The notes: generated by a model from the sequence alone, not told the origin. A DNA stretch of 64,000 bases from Spirochaetia bacterium 38H-sp (GCA_039023545.1 JBCHKQ010000004.1:111426-175425), one strand, 5' to 3'. Counted from the stretch's first letter, positions 43,919 to 53,391 are shown. A program made the numbers and translations.

Positions 43919-44841
43919 AATTTTCCCCGTGGATGATATTGCTTATGAAAAGAAGAAAGTCTACCTATATCAACATGAGTATATATCTGTGTAGTAGAAA
44001 TATCAGAATGCCCCAAGAACTCCTGCACCTCTCTCAAATTAGCTCCACCATGCAACATATGAGTAGCACAAGAATGCCTTAATGCATGCGGTTTTGCATT
44101 GAGCCCCAAAGCAGAAACTATTTTATTAAACCTAACCCATACGGATTTTCTGCTTATTTTATCTCCTCTGACAGATAAAAATAAGAAATTGTTCCTTATC
44201 TTATTTCCTGATAAAAACGGTCTTGCCACTTCCATATAGTCAATAAGCCATATCTTTGCCTCTTTTCCAAAAGGAACAAGACGTTCCTTGTTTCCTTTGC
44301 CAATAATTCTCAAGAATCTATCCGCAATAAAAATATCTGACATTTTTATATTGCATAGCTCAGATATTCTTAACCCACAGGAGTACATGAGCTCCAGCAT
44401 GCATCTGTCTCGTACACCGATAGGCGTAGTAGTATCTATAGAATCCAATAGCAAATCTATTTCACTTTGCTCCATAACAGCTGGCAGGATAGCCGCCGCT
44501 TTAGGAATATCTACACTTTCGATAGGGTTATCTGCTCTAAAACCAGACATGACTATGAATCTAAAAACAGCTCTCAATGCACTTACTTTTTTGGCAATAG
44601 TTCTAGGAGAATTATTTCTATCAGTACCGATATGCCTTATATACTTTTCACAATCAAGAGATGTGACATCAATAACAGACTGTCCACTCCTTTCAATCCA
44701 GAGCAGAAAATCAGTATAAACAGGTTCATAAGTTTCCAGAGTTTTTTTTGACAAAGACAGCTCTGCCAGCAAATATGTCCTAAAAGCAAGAAATATTTTC
44801 CTATGAATTAACTCATTAAATACAGGCAAAGATTTTGTCAT
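43915..44841 (-). CDS. xerD: Tyrosine recombinase XerD/XerC type
   Basis: 308 residues: N-terminal SAM-like core-binding domain (about 10-110) and catalytic domain with Arg in YSCGLRISEL, Lys in GKGNKERLV, HALRHSCATHML, LGHSDI and nucleophile Tyr in STTQIYTHVD. It is one of two Xer recombinases in this run and is located directly after ftsZ. It could be the partner of the protein at 39064-39978 in dimer resolution, or a single-recombinase paralogue. Confidence 0.88.
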   Translation of the reverse strand: MTKSLPVFNELIHRKIFLAFRTYLLAELSLSKKTLETYEPVYTDFLLWIERSGQSVIDVTSLDCEKYIRHIGTDRNNSPRTIAKKVSALRAVFRFIVMSGFRADNPIESVDIPKAAAILPAVMEQSEIDLLLDSIDTTTPIGVRDRCMLELMYSCGLRISELCNIKMSDIFIADRFLRIIGKGNKERLVPFGKEAKIWLIDYMEVARPFLSGNKIRNNFLFLSVRGDKISRKSVWVRFNKIVSALGLNAKPHALRHSCATHMLHGGANLREVQEFLGHSDISTTQIYTHVDIGRLSSFHKQYHPRGKL

Positions 44842-44846
44842 AATGA

Positions 44847-46010
44847 CTATTTCCTACTCCTTCTTCTGAAAATAGCCGGAATATCAAGCTCACTATTTCC
44901 AGAATCTATACTTCCAGAAAACAAATCAACTCTTTCTCCTGGCTCCTGTTCACCTCGTATCACCTTATCCCATTTATCAAGAGTCAAATATTCTCCTGCA
45001 GTACTAGGTTTTTTTTTGCTATCATCAACAACATCTTCATGAGAACCTGCAAAACCCGCAGCAACCACAGTAACTTTCACAACCTCTCCAAGAGAGGAAT
45101 CTATAGAAGTACCAATAATCATCTCAAAATCATCATCAGTATTGTTATTGGTATTGATTATGTCCATAATATCAGCATATTCCTTAAGAGTAAAATCAGA
45201 ACTGCAAGATATATTTATAAGAAGCCCTTTAGCCTTTTCCAGCTGTATATTCTCCAATAAAGGATTGTTTATAGCAGAGGTTATAGCATCTATAGCTCTA
45301 TTAGCTCCGGATGCACTCCCCGTACCCATAAGAGCATAGCCTTTATTTCTCATAACACGCTTAACATCTGCAAAATCTATATTTATCTTGCCGGGCCTGG
45401 TTATTAAATCCGATATCCCCTGCACAGCATCTCTCAAAACACCATCAACCATCTCAAAAGCTTCACTAACCTTTGTACCTTGCTTAGCTGTTTTAAAAAG
45501 ATTTTCATTAGGCACAACAATGAGAGTATCCACATACTCTCTCATTTTCTTTATTCCTTCGCTGGCCAGCTTAGCTTTTTTCTTACCCTCAAAGGCAAAA
45601 GGCTTTGTAACAACCCCAACGCAGAGAACTCCCATTTCTGCTGCTATACTTGCAATAACAGGAGCAGCCCCGGTACCCGTACCTCCGCCCATTCCCGCAG
45701 TAATAAAAACCATGTCACTACTTTCAAGAACAGCACGTATTTTATCCGAGTCCTCTTCCGCAGCCTGCCTGCCTATTTCGGGATCTCCGCCAGCACCTAG
45801 ACCTTTTGTGATCTTCTTTCCCAGTGGAAGTTTAAATGGAGCCTCTGACAATGATAATGCCTGTATATCTGTGTTACAAGCAATAAAATCAACACCAGAT
45901 ACAGATTCTTTTATCATCGTATCAACAGCGTTACAACCACCACCTCCTACACCTAGTACTTTTATCTTAGTAGGATTTAAAGAAAGCTCGTCATCCAATT
46001 TTATCTTCAT
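44847..46010 (-). CDS. ftsZ: Cell division GTPase FtsZ
   Basis: 387 residues. The nucleotide-binding start KVLGVGGGGCNAVDTM (about 17-33), the tubulin signature GMGGGTGTG (106-114) and the T7 loop (NIDFADVKRVM) are intact, and the C-terminal peptide LDIPAIFRRRSRK is the FtsA-binding tail. It forms the Z ring. The ATG at 46010 follows GGGAGGGG; an upstream in-frame ATG is rejected. It follows ftsA at a short distance. Confidence 0.97.
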   Translation of the reverse strand: MKIKLDDELSLNPTKIKVLGVGGGGCNAVDTMIKESVSGVDFIACNTDIQALSLSEAPFKLPLGKKITKGLGAGGDPEIGRQAAEEDSDKIRAVLESSDMVFITAGMGGGTGTGAAPVIASIAAEMGVLCVGVVTKPFAFEGKKKAKLASEGIKKMREYVDTLIVVPNENLFKTAKQGTKVSEAFEMVDGVLRDAVQGISDLITRPGKINIDFADVKRVMRNKGYALMGTGSASGANRAIDAITSAINNPLLENIQLEKAKGLLINISCSSDFTLKEYADIMDIINTNNNTDDDFEMIIGTSIDSSLGEVVKVTVVAAGFAGSHEDVVDDSKKKPSTAGEYLTLDKWDKVIRGEQEPGERVDLFSGSIDSGNSELDIPAIFRRRSRK

Positions 46011-46034
46011 TTCCCCTCCCAAACTCAAAAAGAG

Positions 46035-47264
46035 TCATTCAAAAAAATTTCTAAGCCATTGTTTAAAACCGGCAAAGACAGAAGACTTCTTATCCTTACC
46101 AGCATCATAACCATATTGTAAAAACAAATCTTTTCCCAACAAAGCCAGCCCCACACAAGTAGCATATGACGGAGACATAACACTATCCGGCAAATTGGAA
46201 ATTCCCATGGGATAGCCAATACGTGCAGGCACACCAAATATATTGGAGGCAAGCTCAGCAGTACCATTGAGTAATGCCCCGCCTCCAGTTATAACTACTC
46301 CTCCACCTATTCTTTTAGTTATCTCTTGCCTATCAAGTTTATCTCGTATTATTTCAAAAATTTCAGCCATTCTAGCTTCTGCAACCTCGGAAAGCATCTT
46401 TAGAGAAACCTCATATGCAGGTCCGCCTCCACTGGAAGGGACAAGAATAGGCTCATCTCTATCCACCATAGGAGGATAGCAGGTTCCATAAGTGATTTTT
46501 ATTTTATCAGCAGCAAGAAACGGTATCTTAAAAACATCAAAAATATCATACGATACATTATTTCCGCCAACAGGCAAAACAAAAGTAGAAAAAGGAGCAC
46601 CATCTACATAAGCAACAACCCCGGTACTCCCTCCCCCTATATCTATATGAATAACTCCCAGCTCCATTTCCTCAGTAGTTATAACAGCTCGTCCAGCTGC
46701 AAAAACATTCAAAAATATGGCACTAACCTCATAGCCGCTTCTTTTAACACAATTAATAATATTATGAGAATAAGATACAGGTGCAGTAATAATATGGGTA
46801 TCAGCCTCCAATCTTACTCCCAATATGTTTAAGGGCTGCTTTATTTTATCCTTGTCATCCACCTTGTATTCCCTTACTATAGAATGCAAAATTTCTCTAT
46901 CAACAGGAATAACTATTGCTTTTGCAGCCTCTACAACTCGTTTTATATCATCATCAGAGACCTTTCTTTCCTTTCCCTTGGAAGATATTGCAACTACACC
47001 TTTGGAATTTACGGATTCTATCCTTGGACCGGAAACTCCAACAAAAAGATCCTCCACTTCATACCCCGACTCAAGAACAGCAGCCTCTATAGCTTCTGAC
47101 ACAGCAGCTATAGTATCATCTAGGTTAATTATTACCCCCTGTCTTAAGCCGGTAGAAGAAGCTATACCCGTACCAAGAAAATCCAACGAGTTTTTTTCTG
47201 TTATTCCGCTCACAACGACCCTTATCTGAGTCGTACCAATATCAAGACCAGCAAATACACTCAT
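46035..47264 (-). CDS. ftsA: Cell division protein FtsA
   Basis: 409 residues of the actin-like FtsA family: FAGLDIGTTQIRVVVSG, the 1C-domain region, VIHIDIGGGSTGVVAYVDG and VVITGGGALLNG nucleotide-binding motifs, and a C-terminal FAGFKQWLRNFFE amphipathic helix for membrane binding. It tethers FtsZ to the membrane. It overlaps the ftsQ end by one base. Confidence 0.96.
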   Translation of the reverse strand: MSVFAGLDIGTTQIRVVVSGITEKNSLDFLGTGIASSTGLRQGVIINLDDTIAAVSEAIEAAVLESGYEVEDLFVGVSGPRIESVNSKGVVAISSKGKERKVSDDDIKRVVEAAKAIVIPVDREILHSIVREYKVDDKDKIKQPLNILGVRLEADTHIITAPVSYSHNIINCVKRSGYEVSAIFLNVFAAGRAVITTEEMELGVIHIDIGGGSTGVVAYVDGAPFSTFVLPVGGNNVSYDIFDVFKIPFLAADKIKITYGTCYPPMVDRDEPILVPSSGGGPAYEVSLKMLSEVAEARMAEIFEIIRDKLDRQEITKRIGGGVVITGGGALLNGTAELASNIFGVPARIGYPMGISNLPDSVMSPSYATCVGLALLGKDLFLQYGYDAGKDKKSSVFAGFKQWLRNFFE

Positions 47265-48082
47265 CAGATATTGCTCCTTAGCTTATAACTGACAATATTC
47301 CCCCTCAAATCTATATACTCTATTTTTTTAAAATCAACTTTAGAAGAAACCACATCAACTATCAATAATGCATATTTTAACATTGATTCCGAAATATCAT
47401 TATTAACAAGTACAGGCAGCCTGATGCCTTTGAAATATATAAAATAATCAAAACTATAATCCCCTCTTTTTATAAATCTTAACTCGGAAATAAGAGCAAA
47501 AAGCTCAGGATTGGATTCTTTAACTCCTTTTAGATTCTTCATAAAGGCAATAATAACATCAGGAAGCTTTGCACCAACAATAAAATTCTTAAAGCCTATC
47601 CCGCTTATTACCGGCATTCCCTCATATCTCATATTTTTTCCGGCATCAAAAACAATCCCCTCATCATCACACACTGCAGGGAAAATTATTCCATCATTTT
47701 CAACCAGAAGATATACTAAAGGCTCTCTGGAGCTAATAGAAATTTTCAAAGCATTAGGAAAGAATTTTTCGACCTCAACTTCTTTAACCTTAGGCCACTC
47801 CGCCAATCGTTTCTCTATAACATATGTATCAACAGAGAAATACAGAACACTCTCAGTACTTAGACCCGCTCTCTCCAGTATTTCTTCATTAGACACATTC
47901 AAATTGCTATCTATAAATATCTTTTCTATTCTAAACCTGGGGACAAGAACCCCTCTTACAATAATAATGATAAGCAAAAAAATAATAAGTAAAAATCCGG
48001 TTAAGATTGAATTTTTCTTAGTATTCTTTACAGAGCCTCTTTTTCCTGAAACATATTCAAAATGCCACACGTGGTCAGACAT
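47264..48082 (-). CDS. ftsQ: Cell division protein FtsQ/DivIB
   Basis: 272 residues: a basic cytoplasmic start, one membrane helix (about 26-47), a POTRA-like domain (FRIEKIFIDSNLNVSNEEILERAGL, about 50-120) and the beta domain (about 125-260). It links early and late division proteins. Assignment rests on layout and position between ftsW and ftsA, as sequence conservation is low in this family. Confidence 0.85.
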   Translation of the reverse strand: MSDHVWHFEYVSGKRGSVKNTKKNSILTGFLLIIFLLIIIIVRGVLVPRFRIEKIFIDSNLNVSNEEILERAGLSTESVLYFSVDTYVIEKRLAEWPKVKEVEVEKFFPNALKISISSREPLVYLLVENDGIIFPAVCDDEGIVFDAGKNMRYEGMPVISGIGFKNFIVGAKLPDVIIAFMKNLKGVKESNPELFALISELRFIKRGDYSFDYFIYFKGIRLPVLVNNDISESMLKYALLIVDVVSSKVDFKKIEYIDLRGNIVSYKLRSNI

Positions 48083-49211
48083 TCCATCCCCCTTCTGAAC
48101 TTTTTGATATATTAATTATCAGACCACAGAGAGCAAGAGTTATCAAAGCAGAAGAACCTCCAGCAGAAAAGAAAGGCAAGGGAATACCTGTGGTAGGAAG
48201 CAACCCGCTGACAACAGAAATATTCAATAAAACCTGTAATACGATAGTAAAGATAGAACCAAAACCAAGCATCCGGTAAAAAAAAGATTCCTGATTAATA
48301 GATACAGAAAAAGCTCTAACTGCAAAAATGGAAAACAGAGCAAAGACAACTAACACCCCAACAAACCCCATCTCCTCTGCAAAGATACTAAAAACAAAAT
48401 CAGAATGAGCTTCTGGCAAAATACCAAACTTAAAATCACCGGCACCTATTCCTTTACCCCAAAGCCCTCCTTCCGACATAGCCCGCATAGATACCTGAAT
48501 CTGATATCCAGTACCATCTGGATCTCTAGAAGGATCAAGAAAAGTAATCAATCTCAATACTCGATGTTCCTTTGTGAAAAGCAAAATAAGCAACAAAGGC
48601 AAGGCAACAACAATAAAATATAAGAAATATCGTATAGGAACTCCTGCAATAAAAAGCATAAAAGCTCCTATAAACAACAGAAAAATAGCTGTTGAAAAAT
48701 CGTTTTGCAAATACACAAGAAAAGAAAAAATAAAAATAACAATTGCCGGAGGAATAATAGAAGTAAAAGGCTCGTCAAAAGCATCTTTCTTTTTACTTAA
48801 AATATAAGCAAGGTAGAAAACCAGAGTAAATTTTGCAAACTCGGATGGTTGAAACGAAATTCCTGCAATTATTATCCATCTATTAGCCCCCCAAAAAGAG
48901 ACACCTATTCCTGGTATAAAAGTAAGTATCAACAATAATATATTTAAAAGTATTAAAAGCGGTAAAAATCTCGTTAAAGATTCAAAATTAACCTTAGATA
49001 TTATAAACGCAAAGACAGCACCAATTATCATTCTTATAAATTGCTGTTTAAAAAAATAGTACGGATTACCGAACAACAATTCCGATCTGTAATACGAAGC
49101 AGAGAAAAGGAAAACCAATCCAACAAAACATAAAACAAAAACCAACCAACCTATCGAATGAGACTGTTTTGTCTTATGAATCTCCTCAGGAACAAAGCCT
49201 CTAGCTAGCAT
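48075..49211 (-). CDS. ftsW: Peptidoglycan glycosyltransferase FtsW
   Basis: 378-residue SEDS-family protein with ten hydrophobic segments. Key motifs: NRWIIIAGISFQPSEFAKFTLV, YQIQVSMRAMSEGGLWGKGIGAG, LPEAHSDFVFSIFAEEMGFVG, and the C-terminal LPTTGIPLPFFSAGGSSALITLA. It polymerises lipid II at the septum. No ftsI (its transpeptidase partner) is present in the cluster. RodA is the main alternative; the position favours FtsW. Confidence 0.93.
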   Translation of the reverse strand: MLARGFVPEEIHKTKQSHSIGWLVFVLCFVGLVFLFSASYYRSELLFGNPYYFFKQQFIRMIIGAVFAFIISKVNFESLTRFLPLLILLNILLLILTFIPGIGVSFWGANRWIIIAGISFQPSEFAKFTLVFYLAYILSKKKDAFDEPFTSIIPPAIVIFIFSFLVYLQNDFSTAIFLLFIGAFMLFIAGVPIRYFLYFIVVALPLLLILLFTKEHRVLRLITFLDPSRDPDGTGYQIQVSMRAMSEGGLWGKGIGAGDFKFGILPEAHSDFVFSIFAEEMGFVGVLVVFALFSIFAVRAFSVSINQESFFYRMLGFGSIFTIVLQVLLNISVVSGLLPTTGIPLPFFSAGGSSALITLALCGLIINISKSSEGGWNV

Positions 49212-49217
49212 ATCTCC

Positions 49218-50300
49218 TCACTGTACCTTTAATGTAGAAAGCCCAATAATTGCAAATAGTCCACCCAGTATCCACATCCTTATAACAACCTTGCTCTCCG
49301 GCCATCCAGAAAGCTCAAAATGGTGATGTAATGGTGCCATTTTAAAAATTCTCTTTCCATTTCTCAGCTTATAAGATAGAACCTGTAAAATCACAGATAG
49401 CGTTTCCAAAATAAATACTCCGCCAACAATTAAAAGGAGAATTTCCTTTTTTATGAGCATAGAAAAAACAGCCAAAGTACCTCCTATACTTAGGCTTCCA
49501 GTATCTCCCATCATAACCTCTGCAGGATGACAATTAAACCATAAAAAACCTACGCAGGCCCCCACAAGAGCTAAGGCAAAAACAGATAATTCACCTGCAC
49601 CAGAAATATAAGGAATTTGCAAATACTCCGAAAAATCCACCCTTCCTGTTAAATATGCAAAAATAGCAAGAGCAAACCCCACAAAAATAACAAGCCCTGC
49701 AGCAAGCCCGTCAAGACCATCTGTTAAATTGACAGCATTAGAATAACCAACTACAAACATTACTGCCAGAGGAACATACCAATACGATAAATTAATTACA
49801 GGAGTTTTTATAAAAGGTAAATATAAGAGAGTAGAATACTCATTAGAAAACAACAGAATAAGCCCAGTTAAAACCAATGAAATTAAAATCTGCCCTATAA
49901 ACTTAATACTTGCTCTTAATCCCTCTTTGTTCTTTTTGAAAACTTTTAGGTAATCATCTATAAAGCCCAATAAACCAAAAGAGAGCAAAGATGCTACAAG
50001 AACCCATGTAAATGGATAATGTATATCCTGCCACAGAAGAACAGAAAAAACAGTGGAAAAAACAATAAACAGTCCTCCCATTGTAGGAGTTCCACTCTTG
50101 CTTTTATGAGTGCTAGGCCCCAGTTCTCGTATTTCTTCTCCTGCTTTTAGCTTTCTCAATTTTTCTATCACCCATGGACCTAAGACAAAAGAAAGAAGAA
50201 GAGAAGTTATTGCAGCATAAGCTGCCCTAAAGGTTATATATTGAAAAACATTAAAAGGTGTAAAATACTTTACAAGCGGATAAAACAATTCCTTAAGCAT
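49218..50300 (-). CDS. mraY: Phospho-N-acetylmuramoyl-pentapeptide transferase MraY
   Basis: 360 residues with ten membrane helices. Typical motifs: HKSKSGTPTMGGLF, FIDDYLKVFKKNKEGL (magnesium and substrate site), NAVNLTDGLDGLA, WFNCHPAEVMMGDTGSL and APLHHHFELSGWPE. Makes lipid I at the inner membrane. It follows murF with an 8-base overlap. Confidence 0.97.
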   Translation of the reverse strand: MLKELFYPLVKYFTPFNVFQYITFRAAYAAITSLLLSFVLGPWVIEKLRKLKAGEEIRELGPSTHKSKSGTPTMGGLFIVFSTVFSVLLWQDIHYPFTWVLVASLLSFGLLGFIDDYLKVFKKNKEGLRASIKFIGQILISLVLTGLILLFSNEYSTLLYLPFIKTPVINLSYWYVPLAVMFVVGYSNAVNLTDGLDGLAAGLVIFVGFALAIFAYLTGRVDFSEYLQIPYISGAGELSVFALALVGACVGFLWFNCHPAEVMMGDTGSLSIGGTLAVFSMLIKKEILLLIVGGVFILETLSVILQVLSYKLRNGKRIFKMAPLHHHFELSGWPESKVVIRMWILGGLFAIIGLSTLKVQ

Positions 50301-51705
50301 TAACAGCTCCTTCTACAATATTCTTCACAGTCCTTTCAAGTTCCATAGCTCTTGACCCCTTACATAGAATAACATCACCAGAAGAAGAAATATCTTCCAG
50401 AGTTTTTCTAGCCTCTTCTGCAGAATCAAAATGAAAACACATATTAGTATCTCCCATCTTCTCAAAAGCAAGACGCATTCTCTGCCCCACAAAAATAAAC
50501 ACATCAATATCAAGAGAAGAAACATACTCTCCTATCTCTTGATGAAATCTATCTTCCCCATCCCCTAATTCCAACATATCACCTATAACAACTATTTTTT
50601 TTCTTACATTGCTTTTTATATCCGAAAAGGTAGATAAAGAAGCCTTGAGAGAATCAGGATTGGAATTATAACAATCAAGAATAACTGTTATATCACCTTT
50701 TACAACCTGCCAGCGACCAAACAAAGGCCGATACTCAGAAAGGCCCGCAGCGATATTTTTGTTAGAAAGACCAATTGTTTTTGCCATTTTTATTACACCG
50801 AGAGCATTTTTTACTATATGTCTACCCGGCACAGGTATCCTTATCTCAAGCCCCTCCCAGACAAGAGAAACGCCATTTAATCCATCATCTTTCCACGCTT
50901 GCAATCCTTTTGTAGATAAAAAGCCATATTTAGAAATATTTCCAGAACATCCCTCTTTTAATAGATCAAACATATCTTCATCTTCTGGAATAAGACCAGT
51001 GGAACTACTACCAAAATAGGAGAAAATCTTCTTTTTCTCTAGCGCAATATTTTCTCTTGTGCCAAAAGCTCCCAAATGCGCTGTTCCTATACCTGTTATT
51101 ACTGCTAGATTAGGCCTAACAATCTTGACCAACCTATCCATTTCTCCCGGATGATCAACACCCATTTCCAGTATTAAGCATTTTGACTTTTTTGGCATTC
51201 TCAATACAGACAAAGGAAGCCCTATCTCGGAATTCAGATTTCCTTTTGTATAGGCAATAGCACCTATTTCCTGTTTTATTACAGAGGCCAACATTTCTTT
51301 TGTTGTTGTTTTACCATTACTACCAGACACACCTATTCTAAGAGGAGCATTTATATGACTCATATAGAATTCTGCTATACTCTGCAAAGCAGAAAGGGTA
51401 TCAGAAACAACAATAAAAGAAGCTCTATTAGTTGCAGCATATCTTAATATTGCCGCACCAGCCATTCTAAAAAACGACTCATCTACGAGAGAACATGGAG
51501 CACCTTTGGAAAATGCTTCTTCTATATAAAAATGACCATCTGTATTCTTACCTTTTAGAGGGACAAATAATTTACCGGGAGCAGCTTCTCTGGAATTAAT
51601 AACAACATCTTCTACTGTTAATTTTGAACCTGATATATTATACAATTTTCCTGATACTATTTTTGAGATCTTTATTATATCCATAAAAAAAGAATCTATT
51701 GCCAT
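50293..51705 (-). CDS. murF: UDP-N-acetylmuramoyl-tripeptide--D-alanyl-D-alanine ligase MurF
   Basis: 470-residue Mur ligase. ATP-binding GVSGSNGKTTTKEML (about 120-135), KGNLNSEIGLPLSVLRM and LEMGVDHPGEMDRLVKI identify MurF, as do DCYNSNPDSLKASL and VIGDMLELGD near the C-terminus. Adds D-Ala-D-Ala to complete the precursor. The start is uncertain: the ATG at 51705 lies 12 bases after GAGG; a TTG at 51723 and an ATG at 51666 are alternatives. It overlaps or abuts ftsL. Confidence 0.95.
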   Translation of the reverse strand: MAIDSFFMDIIKISKIVSGKLYNISGSKLTVEDVVINSREAAPGKLFVPLKGKNTDGHFYIEEAFSKGAPCSLVDESFFRMAGAAILRYAATNRASFIVVSDTLSALQSIAEFYMSHINAPLRIGVSGSNGKTTTKEMLASVIKQEIGAIAYTKGNLNSEIGLPLSVLRMPKKSKCLILEMGVDHPGEMDRLVKIVRPNLAVITGIGTAHLGAFGTRENIALEKKKIFSYFGSSSTGLIPEDEDMFDLLKEGCSGNISKYGFLSTKGLQAWKDDGLNGVSLVWEGLEIRIPVPGRHIVKNALGVIKMAKTIGLSNKNIAAGLSEYRPLFGRWQVVKGDITVILDCYNSNPDSLKASLSTFSDIKSNVRKKIVVIGDMLELGDGEDRFHQEIGEYVSSLDIDVFIFVGQRMRLAFEKMGDTNMCFHFDSAEEARKTLEDISSSGDVILCKGSRAMELERTVKNIVEGAVNA

Positions 51706-51709
51706 ATTA

Positions 51710-51973
51710 TTATTTAACCTCAATTGTTATAATCTTATTTCTATCCACCTTTTCTAATCCAAGACCGTCCTTTGCTATCTTTTCTATCCTTTGCGGAGAA
51801 CTCATTACCTCTATGGCAGCAATTAAGCGTTTATTCTCTTCCACAAGTTCTTCTTGTTTTTGCTGAATTTCTAGAAGCTTTTTTTCTAATTCCTGATACT
51901 TATAGGATTGAAAAATAAGCAATGAGAACAAAATAAGAATAGAAACAGTAGCAATATATTTAAACATTCTCAT
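51710..51973 (-). CDS. ftsL: FtsL-like division protein
   Basis: 87 residues: one membrane helix near the N-terminus (about 5-23) and a coiled coil with heptads (about 26-55), then VMSSPQRIEKIAKDGLGLEKV, which resembles the FtsL/DivIC C-terminal motif. FtsL bridges FtsQ and FtsB with FtsW-FtsI. Sequence similarity in this family is weak; size, topology and position between rsmH and murF support it. The start is placed at 51973; 51967 is also possible. Confidence 0.75.
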   Translation of the reverse strand: MRMFKYIATVSILILFSLLIFQSYKYQELEKKLLEIQQKQEELVEENKRLIAAIEVMSSPQRIEKIAKDGLGLEKVDRNKIITIEVK

Positions 51974-52892
51974 GTTTAACCCCATCTTTACATAATACCA
52001 ACTCAGCAACTCTTAACTTAGCGCTCCTCGAAGGAGGATTATTTTTTATTTCATCCTCAGTAGGGACAAGAGGTTTTTTTGTTATAATATTAAAATACAT
52101 ATCATTATCTTTATTTGAATTCTGTTTAAAAAATCTCTTTACAATTCTATCTTCAAGAGAATGAAAAGAAATAACAGCGCATCGTCCATAATCATGCAAT
52201 AAAGACATTGATAGAGACAAAGCCCTGTCTAGTCTTGAAAGCTCATTGTTTACAGCTATTCTTAAAGATTGAAAAACCTGCGTTGCAGGATGGATTCTGC
52301 CATGTCGAAATCGAGAAGGAACACTATTAAAAACTATATCAGCCAGTTCTTTTGCAGTTCTTATATTATTGTTTCTTCTGTGTTTTATGATACTTTTTGC
52401 TATGGTCTTGGCAAATCTCACCTCTCCGAAATCCGAAAAAATGCTAACCAATTCTTCTTCTGTTTTTGTCATAAGGATTTCTTCTGCTGTAATACCATGC
52501 CCAGGAAAGAGCCGCATATCAAGCGGCTCATCCTTAAACATGGAAAAGCCCCTCCCAGAGCTCTGATAATGGAATACTGATACGCCTAAATCCATGAGTA
52601 TTGCAGAAACACTGCATTGTGTGGATAATTCTGTAAGAACATCATCAAACCACCCATGAACAAAATCTATTCTATTTCCATATTTTTTCAATCGCTTTTT
52701 TGCTAATCCCAGCATGCCCTCATCAGCATCAATACCTACAATTCTTATATCCGGATATTTCTCCAATAAAGCCTCAGAATGGCCTCCGGCTCCCAAGGTA
52801 GCATCAATAACAAGACCAGAAGAATTATTCTGACCAATAAGAAGAGAAAGCACTTCTGTTCTCATAACAGGTATGTGTACTACGTCTTTCAT
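51960..52892 (-). CDS. rsmH: 16S rRNA (cytosine-1402-N4)-methyltransferase RsmH (MraW)
   Basis: 310 residues. HIPVMRTEVLSLL, VIDATLGAGGHSEALLEKYP (SAM site), ILMDLGVSVFHYQSSGRGFSMFKDEPLDMRL type sequence and SFHSLEDRIVKRFFK are diagnostic. It methylates N4 of C1402 in the ribosomal decoding centre. Second gene of the dcw cluster, 6 bases after mraZ. Confidence 0.96.
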   Translation of the reverse strand: MKDVVHIPVMRTEVLSLLIGQNNSSGLVIDATLGAGGHSEALLEKYPDIRIVGIDADEGMLGLAKKRLKKYGNRIDFVHGWFDDVLTELSTQCSVSAILMDLGVSVFHYQSSGRGFSMFKDEPLDMRLFPGHGITAEEILMTKTEEELVSIFSDFGEVRFAKTIAKSIIKHRRNNNIRTAKELADIVFNSVPSRFRHGRIHPATQVFQSLRIAVNNELSRLDRALSLSMSLLHDYGRCAVISFHSLEDRIVKRFFKQNSNKDNDMYFNIITKKPLVPTEDEIKNNPPSRSAKLRVAELVLCKDGVKHENV

Positions 52893-52898
52893 ACTACC

Positions 52899-53339
52899 TC
52901 AAAAAAGCAATGAGTCGCCGATTTCCTCTGCTGCTTCATTAAATTCATCTTCATGCTCATCCCAATATTTTTCATATTCAGAAACATCCCATAATTCTAT
53001 ATATTTCTGAATTCCAAGAATAAGAATATCTTTCTCAAACCCTGCAAACTCTCTCATAGCCTGAGGGATTGTTATTCTTCCCGCCTTATCAATTTCTATT
53101 TCCTGTGCAGGTGCTACAATTCGTCTTTGTATTAATCGCGCTTTTTGTTGAAAAGGAGATATAGTGGTTAATAATTTTTCTGATATTTTATTCCACTCAT
53201 CAGGTGGAAACAACCATAAGCATCTGTCAAGGCCACGGGTAAGAACAAGACTTTCTCCTGCTATGGATGACCTTAATTTTGCCGGTATAAGGAGCCTGCC
53301 TTTATCATCAAGAGCATTCCTAAATTCCCCCGTAACCAT
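52899..53339 (-). CDS. mraZ: Transcriptional regulator MraZ
   Basis: 146 residues with two AbrB-like MraZ/SpoVT domains, each with a DxGR motif (NALDDKGRLLIPAKLR near residue 8; EIDKAGRITIPQAMREF near 80). It forms a ring-shaped DNA-binding oligomer that represses the dcw operon by binding tandem GTGG-type repeats. Such repeats occur directly upstream. An acidic C-terminal tail (about 125-146) extends beyond the core. Confidence 0.95.
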   Translation of the reverse strand: MVTGEFRNALDDKGRLLIPAKLRSSIAGESLVLTRGLDRCLWLFPPDEWNKISEKLLTTISPFQQKARLIQRRIVAPAQEIEIDKAGRITIPQAMREFAGFEKDILILGIQKYIELWDVSEYEKYWDEHEDEFNEAAEEIGDSLLF

Positions 53340-53347
53340 ACCCTTTT

Positions 53348-53382
53348 ACCACTTCCTCCTATTTTTTACCACTTTTTCCCAC
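53348..53382 (-). promoter_or_regulatory. MraZ operator: GTGG repeats on a 10-bp grid
   Basis: Read in the gene direction, GTGGG (53378-53382), GTGGT (53368-53372) and GTGGT (53348-53352) are spaced 10 and 20 bp, each followed by an A-rich stretch. The Shine-Dalgarno AGGAGG occupies the unused slot between the last two. This matches the direct-repeat MraZ boxes known in E. coli and Mollicutes, and it overlaps the 5' untranslated region of mraZ. Confidence 0.8.
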
Positions 53383-53391
53383 AAAATTCAT

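Noticed and set aside
45388..46110. 240-codon plus-strand frame opposite ftsZ
   Set aside because: It is antisense to a highly conserved gene, has biased composition and no ribosome-binding site.
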